Shown: positions 8,753 to 17,421, counted from the first letter of the stretch. The stretch: 64,000 nucleotides of DNA from DATKQY01 sp035532475 (GCA_035532475.1 DATKQY010000015.1:9106-73105); one strand, 5' to 3'. A program made the numbers and translations. Notes: a model not told the origin generated them from the letters alone.

Positions 8753-11062
8753 ATGACAGCCCGCAACGATGACAGTGGCCACAGCGTCACCGCGAGTGGC
8801 GGCGACCCGATGAACGCCCACCGGGAGCTGGGTCTCACCGATGCCGAGTACGACTCCATCCTCACCGTCCTCGGCCGTGCTCCGACGCCCGTCGAGCTGG
8901 CGATGTACGCCGTCATGTGGAGCGAGCACTGCTCCTACAAGTCCTCGAGGATCCATCTCGGCCGCCTGCCGACCGAGGGCCCCGGCGTGCTTGTCGGACC
9001 TGGGGAGAACGCCGGCGTGGTGGACGTCGGCGATGGTCTCGCTATCGCTCTGCGGATCGAGAGCCATAATCACCCGTCGGCGATAGAGCCCTATCAGGGA
9101 GCAGCCACTGGTGTCGGTGGCATTCTTCGCGACATCTTCACGATGGGTGCACGACCGATTGCGTTGATTGACCCACTGTTCATAGGGCCGCTCGAGGACC
9201 CGCACAGCCGCTACATCCTCGATGGTGTCGTCAGGGGGATAGCGGGCTATGGGAACTCTGTCGGGGTGCCGACCGTCGGCGGCCAGCTGACCTTCGACGG
9301 GACCTATCGCGGCAATCCCCTTGTCAACGTCTTCTGTCTCGGGCTGATGCGCGTCGAGCACATGGTGCTTGCCCGGGCTTCGGGCGTGGGCAACCTCGCG
9401 GTGCTGCTCGGATCGCGAACTGGGCGGGACGGCATTGGTGGTGTGAGCGTGCTCGCGTCGGCCGAGTTCGGCGACGCGACCTCGGGCGAGGAGTCGGCGA
9501 AGCGCCCGAGCGTGCAGGTCGGCGACCCGTACGAGGAGAAGCGGCTCATCGAGGCCTGCCTGGAGCTGCTCCAGGCAGGCCTCGTCGTCGGCATCCAGGA
9601 TCTCGGCGGGGCGGGGCTCGCCTGCGCGACGAGCGAGACGGCCGCTCGCGGCGGGCTCGGGATGGACGTCGACGTCACCTCGGTGCCCTGCCGCGAGCTG
9701 CGCATGAGCCCGGTCGAGGTGATGACGAGCGAGAGCCAGGAACGGATGCTGGCGATCGTCACGCCCGAGGCGCTCGAGCGCGTCGAGGAGGTCTGTCGGC
9801 GCTGGGAGGTCACCGCCGCCGTCGTCGGGCGGGTGGCCGCGCCCGACGCCGACGGCGTCGGGCGGCTGCGGGTCCGCCTCGGCCCGGAGGGCGAGGTCGT
9901 CGGCGAGCTCCCCGCCGGGTCGCTCGCCGACGGCGCCCCCCGCTACGAGCGACCGATCGCGCCCCCCGCCGACCTCGGGCACCGGCGCGCCGACGACCCC
10001 GGCCGGCTCCCCGCGCCCGCCGATTGCGGGTCCGACCTCCTCCGGCTCCTCTATGACCCGTCGTGGGTGTTCCGCCAGTACGACCACCAGCTGTTCCTCA
10101 ACACCGTGTGCGGGCCCGGCGAAGCCGACGCCGCCGTCTTGAAGCTCGCGGCGCCCGGCATCGAGTGGAGCGGGAAGGCCCTCGCGTTGAGCGCGGACGC
10201 CAACCCCGGCTGGTGCCGGGTGGACCCGCGCCGTGGGACGGCGGCCACCGTCGCCGAGTCGGTGCTGAACGTCGCCTGCGCCGGTGCCCGCCCGCTCGCG
10301 CTCGTGAACTGCCTGAACTTCGGCAATCCCGAGCACCCTGAGGTGATGTGGGAGCTCAGCGAGGCGATCGACGGCATGTCGGAGGCCTGCCTGGCGCTCG
10401 GGGTCCCGGTGGTCGGCGGGAACGTCTCGCTCTACAACGCCTCGGGCGGCGAGGACATCGATCCCACCCCTGTCGTCGCCGTCGTCGGTCTCGTCGAGCG
10501 GCTCGCCGCCCGCCCGCCGGCCATCTCCTGGCGGGCCGGCGACCGGCTCGTCCTGCTCGGGAGCCACGAGGCCTCGCTCGCCGGCTCCCGTTGGGCGAGG
10601 ACGCTGCGGGGCTGCACGGGCGGCGAGCTGGCGCGGCTCGACCTGGCCGCCCACCGGCGTCTCTGCGGGCTCGTGCAGGAGCTGGTCGCCGCCGAGGTCG
10701 CCGCGCCCGCCGGCGGGGCCCTCGGGCTCGTCCACGGGGTTCACGACATCTCCGACGGCGGTCTCGCGGTGGCCCTCGCCGAGCTCGCCCTCGGCTCGGG
10801 GGTCGGCTGCAAGGTGGAGGGCGTGGCCTCGCACCGCGAGCTGTTCTCCGAGGCGCCCTCGCGGGTGGTCGTCGCCACCGGCCGGCCCGACGAGCTCCTC
10901 GAGCGCGCTCACCGAGCCGGCGTGGCGGCCTCCGTGCTCGGCACGGCCGCCGGCTCCCGCCTCGTCGTCGAGGGACTCGTCGACCTCGCTCTCGACGAGG
11001 TCGCCGGGGCCTGGTCGTCGCGTCTGCCCCGCGCGCTCGAGACCCCCGCCGCCGCCGTGTGA
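8753..11062 (+). CDS. purL: FGAM synthase large subunit (small-type PurL)
   Basis: ATP-dependent synthetase subunit converting FGAR to FGAM using ammonia from PurQ. The 769-residue length is that of the small PurL that needs PurS and PurQ, both encoded upstream. Visible motifs include MWSEHCSYKSS, RIESHNHPSAIEPYQGAATG and the GIQDLGGAGLACATSE segment, with a second AIR-synthase-like half after about residue 430. The start was set at ATG 8753 because GGAGGG lies four bases before it; an in-frame ATG at 8735 is the alternative. Odd: the first 240 codons use codons rare elsewhere here (three ATA, several ATT/TTG), then codon use returns to the strong GC3 pattern after about 9480. Confidence 0.96.
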   Translation: MTARNDDSGHSVTASGGDPMNAHRELGLTDAEYDSILTVLGRAPTPVELAMYAVMWSEHCSYKSSRIHLGRLPTEGPGVLVGPGENAGVVDVGDGLAIALRIESHNHPSAIEPYQGAATGVGGILRDIFTMGARPIALIDPLFIGPLEDPHSRYILDGVVRGIAGYGNSVGVPTVGGQLTFDGTYRGNPLVNVFCLGLMRVEHMVLARASGVGNLAVLLGSRTGRDGIGGVSVLASAEFGDATSGEESAKRPSVQVGDPYEEKRLIEACLELLQAGLVVGIQDLGGAGLACATSETAARGGLGMDVDVTSVPCRELRMSPVEVMTSESQERMLAIVTPEALERVEEVCRRWEVTAAVVGRVAAPDADGVGRLRVRLGPEGEVVGELPAGSLADGAPRYERPIAPPADLGHRRADDPGRLPAPADCGSDLLRLLYDPSWVFRQYDHQLFLNTVCGPGEADAAVLKLAAPGIEWSGKALALSADANPGWCRVDPRRGTAATVAESVLNVACAGARPLALVNCLNFGNPEHPEVMWELSEAIDGMSEACLALGVPVVGGNVSLYNASGGEDIDPTPVVAVVGLVERLAARPPAISWRAGDRLVLLGSHEASLAGSRWARTLRGCTGGELARLDLAAHRRLCGLVQELVAAEVAAPAGGALGLVHGVHDISDGGLAVALAELALGSGVGCKVEGVASHRELFSEAPSRVVVATGRPDELLERAHRAGVAASVLGTAAGSRLVVEGLVDLALDEVAGAWSSRLPRALETPAAAV

Positions 11063-11093
11063 CCGCCCGCGCGGCGGCTCGGCCGTCGGGAGG

Positions 11094-11114
11094 TCATCCA
11101 CAGGGTGTGGATGA
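11094..11114. repeat. Inverted pair of DnaA-box-like 9-mers
   Basis: TCATCCACA and its exact reverse complement TGTGGATGA flank GGG. Each arm differs by one base from the classical DnaA box TTATCCACA. The site lies in the 103-bp convergent gap between purL and crgA. It could be a DnaA-binding pair or a hairpin terminator without a T tract; the sequence alone does not decide. Confidence 0.6.
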
Positions 11115-11165
11115 ACTTGGGGAGAATTACAGAGCTGTGATCACGCCCGCCTGCCCCGCACCGGG

Positions 11166-11516
11166 TCAGCGGTAGCGGGTGGCGAGCAGTGCCGAGGCGA
11201 GGATCGCGACCAGACCGCCGACGACGTACCAGTTGGTCGGGCTCGCCGGCAGGACGTCGATGTAGTTGAGGATGATGCACAGGATCCCCACCAGCAGTAG
11301 CGCGAGCAGCATCCACGGGTACCAGCGCGGGCTGCGCCGCACCTCTTTCGGGATCGGCGCGGTGTAGCGGCCGGAGGTGCGCGAGGCCCGGGAGCCCTTC
11401 GCGCCGCGGCCCTTCGCCGCCCGCCCGCCGCGGGGCGGGCGCCCGGCGCGCCTCGCCTCCTCCCCGCTCGCGCGGGCCCGCTTGCCGCTGCCTGGTGCGC
11501 TCGTCCGCTCAGCCAC
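11166..11516 (-). CDS. crgA: Cell division protein CrgA
   Basis: Small actinobacterial membrane protein that recruits or stabilises divisome components at the septum. The 116-residue product has a basic, disordered N-terminus rich in Arg/Lys/Gly and the family core GRYTAPIPKEVRRSPRWYPW. Two membrane helices follow (about residues 62-83 and 94-112), joined by a short DVLPASPTNWY loop and ending ATRYR. The start is GTG 11516, eight bases after a TATCCT hexamer, implying a leaderless message; longer in-frame starts add only low-complexity residues. It is divergent from pabA, the order found in many actinobacteria. Confidence 0.93.
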   Translation of the reverse strand: MAERTSAPGSGKRARASGEEARRAGRPPRGGRAAKGRGAKGSRASRTSGRYTAPIPKEVRRSPRWYPWMLLALLLVGILCIILNYIDVLPASPTNWYVVGGLVAILASALLATRYR

Positions 11517-11524
11517 GGACCACG

Positions 11525-11582
11525 AGGATAGTGACCGGCCGGCCCGGCGTCGGGCCGAGGGGCGGGGAGGGCCAGGTACCCT
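11525..11582. promoter_or_regulatory. Divergent leaderless promoters of crgA and pabA
   Basis: On the minus strand TATCCT (11530-11525) lies eight bases before the crgA GTG. On the plus strand TACCCT (11577-11582) lies seven bases before the pabA GTG. No Shine-Dalgarno sequence fits between box and start in either direction, so both transcripts would begin at or next to the start codon. The -35 elements are not clear. Confidence 0.6.
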
Positions 11583-11589
11583 TAGGGGC

Positions 11590-12183
11590 GTGGCAACGAG
11601 GGTCGTCGTCGTCGACAACTACGACAGCTTCGTCTACAACCTCGTCCAGTACCTCGGCGAGCTCGGGACCGAGCCCGTCGTGGTGCGCAACGACGAGGTC
11701 GACCTGGACGGCCTGAGGGCCCTCAGGCCCGACGCCGTGCTGATCTCGCCAGGGCCCGGGCGCCCCGAGCACGCCGGCATCTCGCGTGAGGTCGTGCGGA
11801 GCCTCGGCGGCGAGGGGCTGCCGGTGCTCGGGGTCTGCCTCGGCCACCAGTGCATCGGCGAGGTCTACGGCGGCGACGTCGTGCGCGCGCCGGAGCTCAT
11901 GCACGGGAAGACCTCCATGGTCCGCCACGACGGCACCGGGGTGTTCGAGGGCCTGCCCGACCCCTTCGAGGCGACCCGCTACCACTCGCTCGTGGTCGAC
12001 CCCGCCACCGTGCCGGCGTGCCTCGCGGTCAGCGCGTGGACCGACGACGGCACGGTCATGGGGCTGCGCCACCGGGAGCTGCCGGTCGAGGGCGTGCAGT
12101 TCCACCCGGAGTCGATCCTGACCAGGGTCGGCCACGAGCTGCTCGGGAACTTCCTGAGGACGGTCGGGGCGACGCAGCGCTGA
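11590..12183 (+). CDS. pabA: Glutamine amidotransferase (aminodeoxychorismate/anthranilate synthase component II)
   Basis: Class I glutaminase subunit delivering ammonia to a chorismate-using partner. The 197-residue product has the usual start VVVVDNYDSFVYNLVQYL, the oxyanion loop SPGPGRPEHAG, nucleophile Cys in GVCLGHQCIG and the His/Glu pair in VQFHPESILT. No trpE is in the window, but a PabB-PabC fusion lies at 36873-38726, so 4-aminobenzoate synthesis is the likelier role; it may also serve TrpE. The gene next to crgA and pknB is often labelled trpG in actinobacteria. Start: GTG 11590, leaderless; the frame upstream overlaps crgA. It converges on pknB with a 34-nt gap. Confidence 0.93.
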   Translation: MATRVVVVDNYDSFVYNLVQYLGELGTEPVVVRNDEVDLDGLRALRPDAVLISPGPGRPEHAGISREVVRSLGGEGLPVLGVCLGHQCIGEVYGGDVVRAPELMHGKTSMVRHDGTGVFEGLPDPFEATRYHSLVVDPATVPACLAVSAWTDDGTVMGLRHRELPVEGVQFHPESILTRVGHELLGNFLRTVGATQR

Positions 12184-12217
12184 GGGCTGGCGCGAGCCGA
12201 GCCTTCCCGCAGGGCCT

Positions 12218-14209
12218 TCAGCTGTTGGGCGTCGTCGCCGCGGTGGAGCTCGTCGTCGACGAGGTCGAGCTGGAGGTCGTCGAGCTCGAGCTCGACGAGG
12301 TGGAGGATCCCGGCACGAGCGAGATGTAGATCGTCCGTCCGGTCTTCACCAGCTTGCCGGCCTGGGGGGACTGGTTGCCGACGATGCCCGCCGCGTACAC
12401 CGTCGAGGTGCTCGGCGGGCCGAGCTGGGCGTTCAGGCCCTTCGAGCTGAGCAGCTGCTCCGCCGCGCTCTGGGTGAGGCCCACGACGTTCGGCACGGCC
12501 ACGCCGCCGCCCGACACGGTGAGCGTCACGCTCGTGCCCTGCGGGTGCTGGGTGCCGGGCGGGGGGTTGCTGGTGATGACCGAGCCGGAGGCGACGGTCC
12601 CGTTGGGCTCGGTGATGACGTTCGCCGCCACGTTCAGCCCCAGCTTGGTGAGGGCCGTGGCCACCTGCACCTCGGGCTCGCCGACGATCGAGGCCGGGAT
12701 GGTCACGAGCTTCGTGCCCTTCACGACGTCGAGCGTGATCGAGGCCCCCTTCGGCTTCGTCGCGTTCGGCGCGATGCTCTGGCCGATCACCTGCCCCTGC
12801 GTCTGCTGTGCGCTGGTGGCCTGCTGGTAATGGGCCGGAGCCACGGTGAAGCCGGCGCTCTGCAGCTGGCTCTTCGCCTCCTGGTAGGTGAGGCCGATGT
12901 TCGAGACGTTCGGGACCGTGGCGGTCGGCGCCGCGCCGTACACGGCGAGGGTCACCGTCTGGCCCTTCTGGACGCTCGACGGGTAGGCGGGGCTCTGGCT
13001 CTGCACGGTGCCGGACTTGGCGCTGCCGCTGTTCGCGGCCTGCGTGACGGTCCACTTCAGCCCGCTGGCGTGCAGCTTCGCCTCGGCCGCGGTCTGGGTC
13101 TGGCCGGTGACGTCGGGGACCTTGAAGTACGACTTCCCGCCGAAGTAGCCGAGTGAGCGGCCGCCGAAGAACACCACGAGGGCGAGGGCGGCGAGCAGCA
13201 CGACACCGCCGAGCGCCCACCACGCCGTGGTGCGCTTCGGCATGGCGTCGCGGCCCGGGTCGATCGCCCCGACCACCGAGGTGTCCGGCGTCTGGGGGAT
13301 CGCCGTGGTCGCCGTCATCGCGCTCGTGAGCGCGCCCGTGACCGCGCCCGAGTCGGTCGGAGGCCGCGCCATGACGGTCTGGCCGCGGACGAAGCGGTCG
13401 AGGTCGGCCTTGAAGTCCTCCGCCGTCGGGTAGCGCTCCGCCGGCAGCTTCGCCATCGCCTGGAGGATGATCGCCTCGAGCGACGTCGGGATCGCCGGGT
13501 TCAGGCTGCGCGGCGTCGGCGGGTGCTCCCGGACGTGCTGGTAGGCGATCGCGACGGGAGTCTCGCCGGTGAAGGGCGGCCGGCCGGTGACCATCTCGTA
13601 GAGGACCACGCCGAGCGCGTAGACGTCGCTCCGCCCGTCGACGCCGAGCCCCTGGGCCTGCTCGGGGGAGAAGTACGTCGCCGTGCCCATGACGAGGCCC
13701 GTCTGGGTGACCTGCTCGTCCGCGCCCATCGCGCGGGCGATGCCGAAGTCGGTCACCTTGACCTGGCCGTCGGCGGTGATGAGGACGTTGCCGGGCTTCA
13801 CGTCGCGATGGACGACGCCGTGGCGGTGCGCGTAGGAGAGCGCCTTGGCGATGTCCGCCGCGATCTGGGCCGCCTGCGCCGGGTCGAGCGGGGCCTGGGT
13901 GCGGATGATCGACGAGAGCGGCTCACCGTCGACGTACTCCATCACGATGAAGTGCGTCCGGTCCGCCTCGCCCCAGTCGAACACCGGGACGATGTTCGGG
14001 TGCGACAGGTTGGCTGCGGCCTGGGCCTCCCGGCGGAAGCGCTCCACGAAGGAGTGGTCGGCCGACAGCTCCGGGAACAGCACTTTCAGCGCTACCGGGC
14101 GGTCGAGCAGCAGGTCCCGTGCGAGGTAGACCTGCGCAGTGCCGCCGCGCGCGATCTGGTTCCTCAGCTCGTAGCGCCCGTTGTAGACAGGCGGCTGGGT
14201 CGAGGTCAT
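12218..14209 (-). CDS. pknB: PASTA-domain Ser/Thr protein kinase
   Basis: Membrane-bound Hanks-type kinase that senses muropeptides/lipid II and phosphorylates cell-wall and division proteins. In the 663-residue product the kinase domain spans about 1-270, with the Gly loop IARGGTAQVY, catalytic HRDVKPGN, DFGIARA and an activation loop VTQTGLVMGTATY like that autophosphorylated in M. tuberculosis PknB. A membrane helix (about 330-352) leads to four extracellular PASTA repeats starting near VPDVTGQ, VPNVSNI, IPASIVG and VPNVVGL, then a Ser/Thr-rich tail. ATG 14209 follows TAGGCT by nine bases, so the leader is short or absent. It is the only kinase in the cluster; many actinobacteria also have pknA here. 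Confidence 0.96.
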   Translation of the reverse strand: MTSTQPPVYNGRYELRNQIARGGTAQVYLARDLLLDRPVALKVLFPELSADHSFVERFRREAQAAANLSHPNIVPVFDWGEADRTHFIVMEYVDGEPLSSIIRTQAPLDPAQAAQIAADIAKALSYAHRHGVVHRDVKPGNVLITADGQVKVTDFGIARAMGADEQVTQTGLVMGTATYFSPEQAQGLGVDGRSDVYALGVVLYEMVTGRPPFTGETPVAIAYQHVREHPPTPRSLNPAIPTSLEAIILQAMAKLPAERYPTAEDFKADLDRFVRGQTVMARPPTDSGAVTGALTSAMTATTAIPQTPDTSVVGAIDPGRDAMPKRTTAWWALGGVVLLAALALVVFFGGRSLGYFGGKSYFKVPDVTGQTQTAAEAKLHASGLKWTVTQAANSGSAKSGTVQSQSPAYPSSVQKGQTVTLAVYGAAPTATVPNVSNIGLTYQEAKSQLQSAGFTVAPAHYQQATSAQQTQGQVIGQSIAPNATKPKGASITLDVVKGTKLVTIPASIVGEPEVQVATALTKLGLNVAANVITEPNGTVASGSVITSNPPPGTQHPQGTSVTLTVSGGGVAVPNVVGLTQSAAEQLLSSKGLNAQLGPPSTSTVYAAGIVGNQSPQAGKLVKTGRTIYISLVPGSSTSSSSSSTTSSSTSSTTSSTAATTPNS

Positions 14210-14218
14210 GTGCCGGAG

Positions 14219-14224
14219 AGCCTA
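14219..14224 (-). promoter_or_regulatory. Candidate -10 box of pknB
   Basis: TAGGCT on the minus strand ends nine bases before the pknB ATG. It lies in the 67-nt gap after pbpA, so pknB may have its own promoter besides read-through from fhaA. Confidence 0.45.
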
Positions 14225-14276
14225 TTCAAGACGGCCGGGGTCCACGGGCTTTGGTCCGGTCCAGCAGTTGCGTGCG

Positions 14277-15764
14277 TCATCCGCCGTAGCCCAGTGCAGC
14301 CTCGAGCACCTGCCTCACGACCGGTCCTGCGGCCTCCGCGCCGGTCTCGCTGCACGAGAGGCCGGGCTGGTACGGAACGTAGGCCGCGACCGCGACCTTC
14401 GGCGTCTGTCCGTTGCCGGCCGGCGCGGTCGCGACGAACCAGTTCGCCGAGCAGCCGGTGCTCCCCGTCTCCGCCGTGCCCGTCTTGGCGGCGACGCCGA
14501 GGGCTGGGGGGAATCCGACCCCGGTTGCCGTGCCGCCCGTCACGACGCCGCGCATCAGGAGGCGCACCTCGTTGGCGGTCGAGGCCGAGGTGGCCTGCAG
14601 CCAGGCGTGTGGCTTGAAGGTCTTCACGATGTTCCCCTGGTCGTCGATGACGTGGGCAAGCAGGTGCGGCGCCATGATCGTGCCGCCGTTGCCGATCGCC
14701 GCGGCGACCAGGGCGTCTTGGAGCGGGGTCTCCTTCACGTCGAACTGCCCGATCGCCGAGTAGGCGACGAACGGCGGGGCGCCGAGGAGCTGGCTGAGCG
14801 GCGGGAACTGCGACGCCTCGACGTTCGGCAGGTCGAGCGGGGGCACCTGGTTCAGGCCGAACGCGTGCGCCTCCGTGGCGAGGTGCCGGGCGCCGAGCGC
14901 GATCCCGATCTGCGCGTACGCGGTGTCGCAGGAGATCGCGAGCGCGGTGGCGATGTTGCCTCCGCAGACCTCGCTCGCGTAGTTGTGCAGCAGCGAGGTC
15001 GTCTGGGGGAGCGAGATGAAAGGCCGAGGAGGCCAGACCTTGAGCGCCACCGAGGGCTTGTGGTCGAACACGGCGGAGGTCGTGATGATCTTGAACGTCG
15101 AGCCGGGCGCGCTCGGGCTCTCGGTGACGAGGTTCACGAGCGGAGAGGTGCCGCTCGTCGGGTTGAGCGCCTTCAGCGCGGCGCGGACGACCGAGGGCTT
15201 CGGCGAGGAGAGCAGGTTCGGGTCGTAGCTCGGCTTGGAGTACATCGCGAGGAGGTTGCCGGTCTGGGGATCGATCGCGACCACCGCCCCTCGCGAGTAC
15301 GCGGCCAGCGCCTGCTGGGCGACGATCTGGAGCTTGCGCGAGACGGTGATGGTGATCGAGTCGGTGCCCTGGTGCTGGGTGAGCAGCCCGTTCAGACCGG
15401 GGGTGGAGATCTGGTGCTCGGTCAGGGGCTGGCCCGGGGTCCCTCCGTACTCGTCCTCCAGCCCGTAGAGGCCTGACTCGTCCACGATGTCCCAGTACCC
15501 CGTGATGCCGGCGAACAGCTGGCCCTGGGGGTAGACGCGCATGTAGCCGTTGGCGGTCTTCACCGACTTGGCGAGGACGTAGCCGTCGGAGCTGATGATC
15601 TCGCCGCGGTACTGCCGGTAGAAGCTCACGCCGGCGGCGGACGGCGTGAGCGGCGAGTGCTGGAGCGCCGAGGCCTGGCGGACCTGCAGGTTGTTCAGCT
15701 GGAGGAAGAGCAGCACGAAACAGGCGACCAGGAACAGGGCGAGGATGCGGATCCGTTTGTCCAT
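14277..15764 (-). CDS. pbpA: Class B penicillin-binding protein (PbpA-type transpeptidase)
   Basis: D,D-transpeptidase that crosslinks peptidoglycan on the outer face of the membrane. The 495-residue product has an N-terminal anchor helix (ILALFLVACFVLLFLQL), a PBP dimer-type domain with GEIISSDGYVLA, and the transpeptidase domain with the acyl-Ser motif STFK (in PSAPGSTFKI) and the KTGT motif (AAKTGTAE). The second motif reads SCD rather than the usual SxN (ISCDTAYAQIG). It starts one base after the pstP stop, so there is no room for the SEDS polymerase gene rodA that normally sits between them. Its glycosyltransferase partner must be encoded elsewhere. Confidence 0.94.
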   Translation of the reverse strand: MDKRIRILALFLVACFVLLFLQLNNLQVRQASALQHSPLTPSAAGVSFYRQYRGEIISSDGYVLAKSVKTANGYMRVYPQGQLFAGITGYWDIVDESGLYGLEDEYGGTPGQPLTEHQISTPGLNGLLTQHQGTDSITITVSRKLQIVAQQALAAYSRGAVVAIDPQTGNLLAMYSKPSYDPNLLSSPKPSVVRAALKALNPTSGTSPLVNLVTESPSAPGSTFKIITTSAVFDHKPSVALKVWPPRPFISLPQTTSLLHNYASEVCGGNIATALAISCDTAYAQIGIALGARHLATEAHAFGLNQVPPLDLPNVEASQFPPLSQLLGAPPFVAYSAIGQFDVKETPLQDALVAAAIGNGGTIMAPHLLAHVIDDQGNIVKTFKPHAWLQATSASTANEVRLLMRGVVTGGTATGVGFPPALGVAAKTGTAETGSTGCSANWFVATAPAGNGQTPKVAVAAYVPYQPGLSCSETGAEAAGPVVRQVLEAALGYGG

Positions 15765-15765
15765 C

Positions 15766-17421
15766 TCAGCCGGTGCCTCCGGCGCCCGCTGCGGCGGTGG
15801 AGACGGTCGTCGGCACGGTCGTCGTCGTTGTCGTGGCGATCGTGGTCACGGCGGCTGCGGTCGCGCTCTCCGGCCCGGTCGGACGTCGGGTGGCCCGGCG
15901 CGTGGAGGTCGTCGCCCCGAGGGTCGTCGAGGTTGGGGTGGTGGTCGTCGTCGTGGACACGGTCGTGGTCGGCAGGGCGAAGGTGGTGGTCGTGGTGTTG
16001 GCGGCAGCCGTCGTGTCGGCGGTCGGCAGCGCCAAGAAGGCGTTGGCGTTCGTGAGGTTGCTCACGACGTGCTTCGCGGCGTCGTAGGAGGCCTCGACCA
16101 TACCGGCCTGGATGAGCGGAACGTAGGGCGGGAACACCTGCGTCCTGGTGAGGGAGGTCCGCTCGACGATGGTCGGCTCGAACCAGAGGTAGCCGCCGGG
16201 TCGGCCCTGGTAGATCACGACCTGGTCACCGGAGAAGCCGACGAAGAACGTGGCGCGCACGTACCAGCCCACGAAGCCCGCGATGCCGCCGAGGACCCCG
16301 ACGAAGACCAGGACGAACAAGACCGACCACGGCGTGACGATCCGGTCGCCGTGCGTCCGCTCCCGTGAGCGACGACGACCCGGGTCGAGGACCAGGAGCG
16401 ATTGCGGGCGCGAGCTGCGCGGGACCTGGCCGGTGTCGGGAGGCCGAGGACGGTCGTGGCCGGTCGACACCGGTGCGCCGGCCGCCCTGGCACGTCGCGC
16501 AGCGCCGCCGCTCGCGGGCGCCAGGGCGCTGAGCGCTCCCGCGGCCGCGGCGGCCCCGGCAGCGTCTCGGACGGTCGTGGTGGACGTCGTCGTCGGCGGT
16601 GCTTCGGCAACGGCACGCGGGCCGCGCGCCTCCCCGGGTGCCGCTCCGGGCGCGTCGGCTTCGGCCGCCGCCGCAGGCGCGGTGGCAGCGGCCGCGGGTG
16701 GCGCGTCGACCACGTCGGCGACGACGACGGTGACGTTGTCGCTGCCGCCGTGGTCGAGCGCCTGCTGGACGAGTGCCTGGGCGGCCTCGGAGGGGTCCTC
16801 GTACTCGGTCAGGATGAGCGCGATCTCGTCGTCGCCGCACTCGTTCGTCAGCCCGTCGCTGCAAAGGAGCAGACGCGCACCGAGCTGGAGGTCGAGGAGC
16901 CACGAGTCGATCTCCACCCCGGGATCGATGCCGAGCGCGCGGGTGAGGATGTGCCGGTGGGGGTGGACCGCGGCCTCGTCGGGTGACAGCTCGCCGTGGC
17001 GGACCATCTCCTCGACGAGGCTGTGGTCCTCGGTGAGGCGGCTGAGCCGGCCCCCGTTCAGCAGGTAGGCGCGCGAGTCGCCGACGTTCACGACGGCGAG
17101 ACGCTCTCCGTCGCGCCCCGACACCACCGCCGCAGCGGTGAGCGTCGTCCCCATACCGCGCAGCTCGCGTTCGCGCTCGCTGCGGTCGAAGATCTCCCTG
17201 TTCGCCCGATCGGCCGCCGACCGGAGCCCGCCGGCGCTGTGGTCACGCTCGAAGGCCTCCTGGAGGACGCGCACCGCGGTCCGGGCGGCCACCTCGCCAC
17301 CGGCGTGGCCGCCCATGCCGTCAGCGACGGCGACGAGGTCCCCGGCGACGAGGGCCAGGTCCTGGTTCGAGGTGCGAACGCGCCCCGCGTCGGTCGCGGA
17401 TGAGGCGCGCAGCGCCGTCAC
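15766..17421 (-). CDS. pstP: PP2C-type Ser/Thr protein phosphatase PstP
   Basis: Metal-dependent phosphatase that reverses PknB phosphorylation. The 551-residue product has an N-terminal PP2C domain (about 1-235) with RTSNQD, VADGMGGHAGG, GDSRAYLL and GGSDNVTVVV. A long Ala/Pro/Arg linker follows, then one membrane helix (WSVLFVLVFVGVLGGIAGFVGW), the extracellular segment with GFSGDQVVIYQGRPGG typical of PstP, and a Thr-rich low-complexity tail. The start was taken as GTG 17421, 28 nt after fhaB; an in-frame start at 17478 would overlap fhaB. It is directly followed by pbpA. Confidence 0.93.
   Translation of the reverse strand: MTALRASSATDAGRVRTSNQDLALVAGDLVAVADGMGGHAGGEVAARTAVRVLQEAFERDHSAGGLRSAADRANREIFDRSERERELRGMGTTLTAAAVVSGRDGERLAVVNVGDSRAYLLNGGRLSRLTEDHSLVEEMVRHGELSPDEAAVHPHRHILTRALGIDPGVEIDSWLLDLQLGARLLLCSDGLTNECGDDEIALILTEYEDPSEAAQALVQQALDHGGSDNVTVVVADVVDAPPAAAATAPAAAAEADAPGAAPGEARGPRAVAEAPPTTTSTTTVRDAAGAAAAAGALSALAPASGGAARRARAAGAPVSTGHDRPRPPDTGQVPRSSRPQSLLVLDPGRRRSRERTHGDRIVTPWSVLFVLVFVGVLGGIAGFVGWYVRATFFVGFSGDQVVIYQGRPGGYLWFEPTIVERTSLTRTQVFPPYVPLIQAGMVEASYDAAKHVVSNLTNANAFLALPTADTTAAANTTTTTFALPTTTVSTTTTTTPTSTTLGATTSTRRATRRPTGPESATAAAVTTIATTTTTTVPTTVSTAAAGAGGTG

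Noticed and set aside
8675..11101. An 808-codon minus-strand open frame opposite purL
   Set aside because: Codon-phase shadow of purL; the translation is low-complexity and without family features.
15766..17421. A rodA gene hidden within or fused to pstP
   Set aside because: The C-terminal half of this protein has one membrane helix and a Thr-rich tail, not the ten helices of a SEDS protein.
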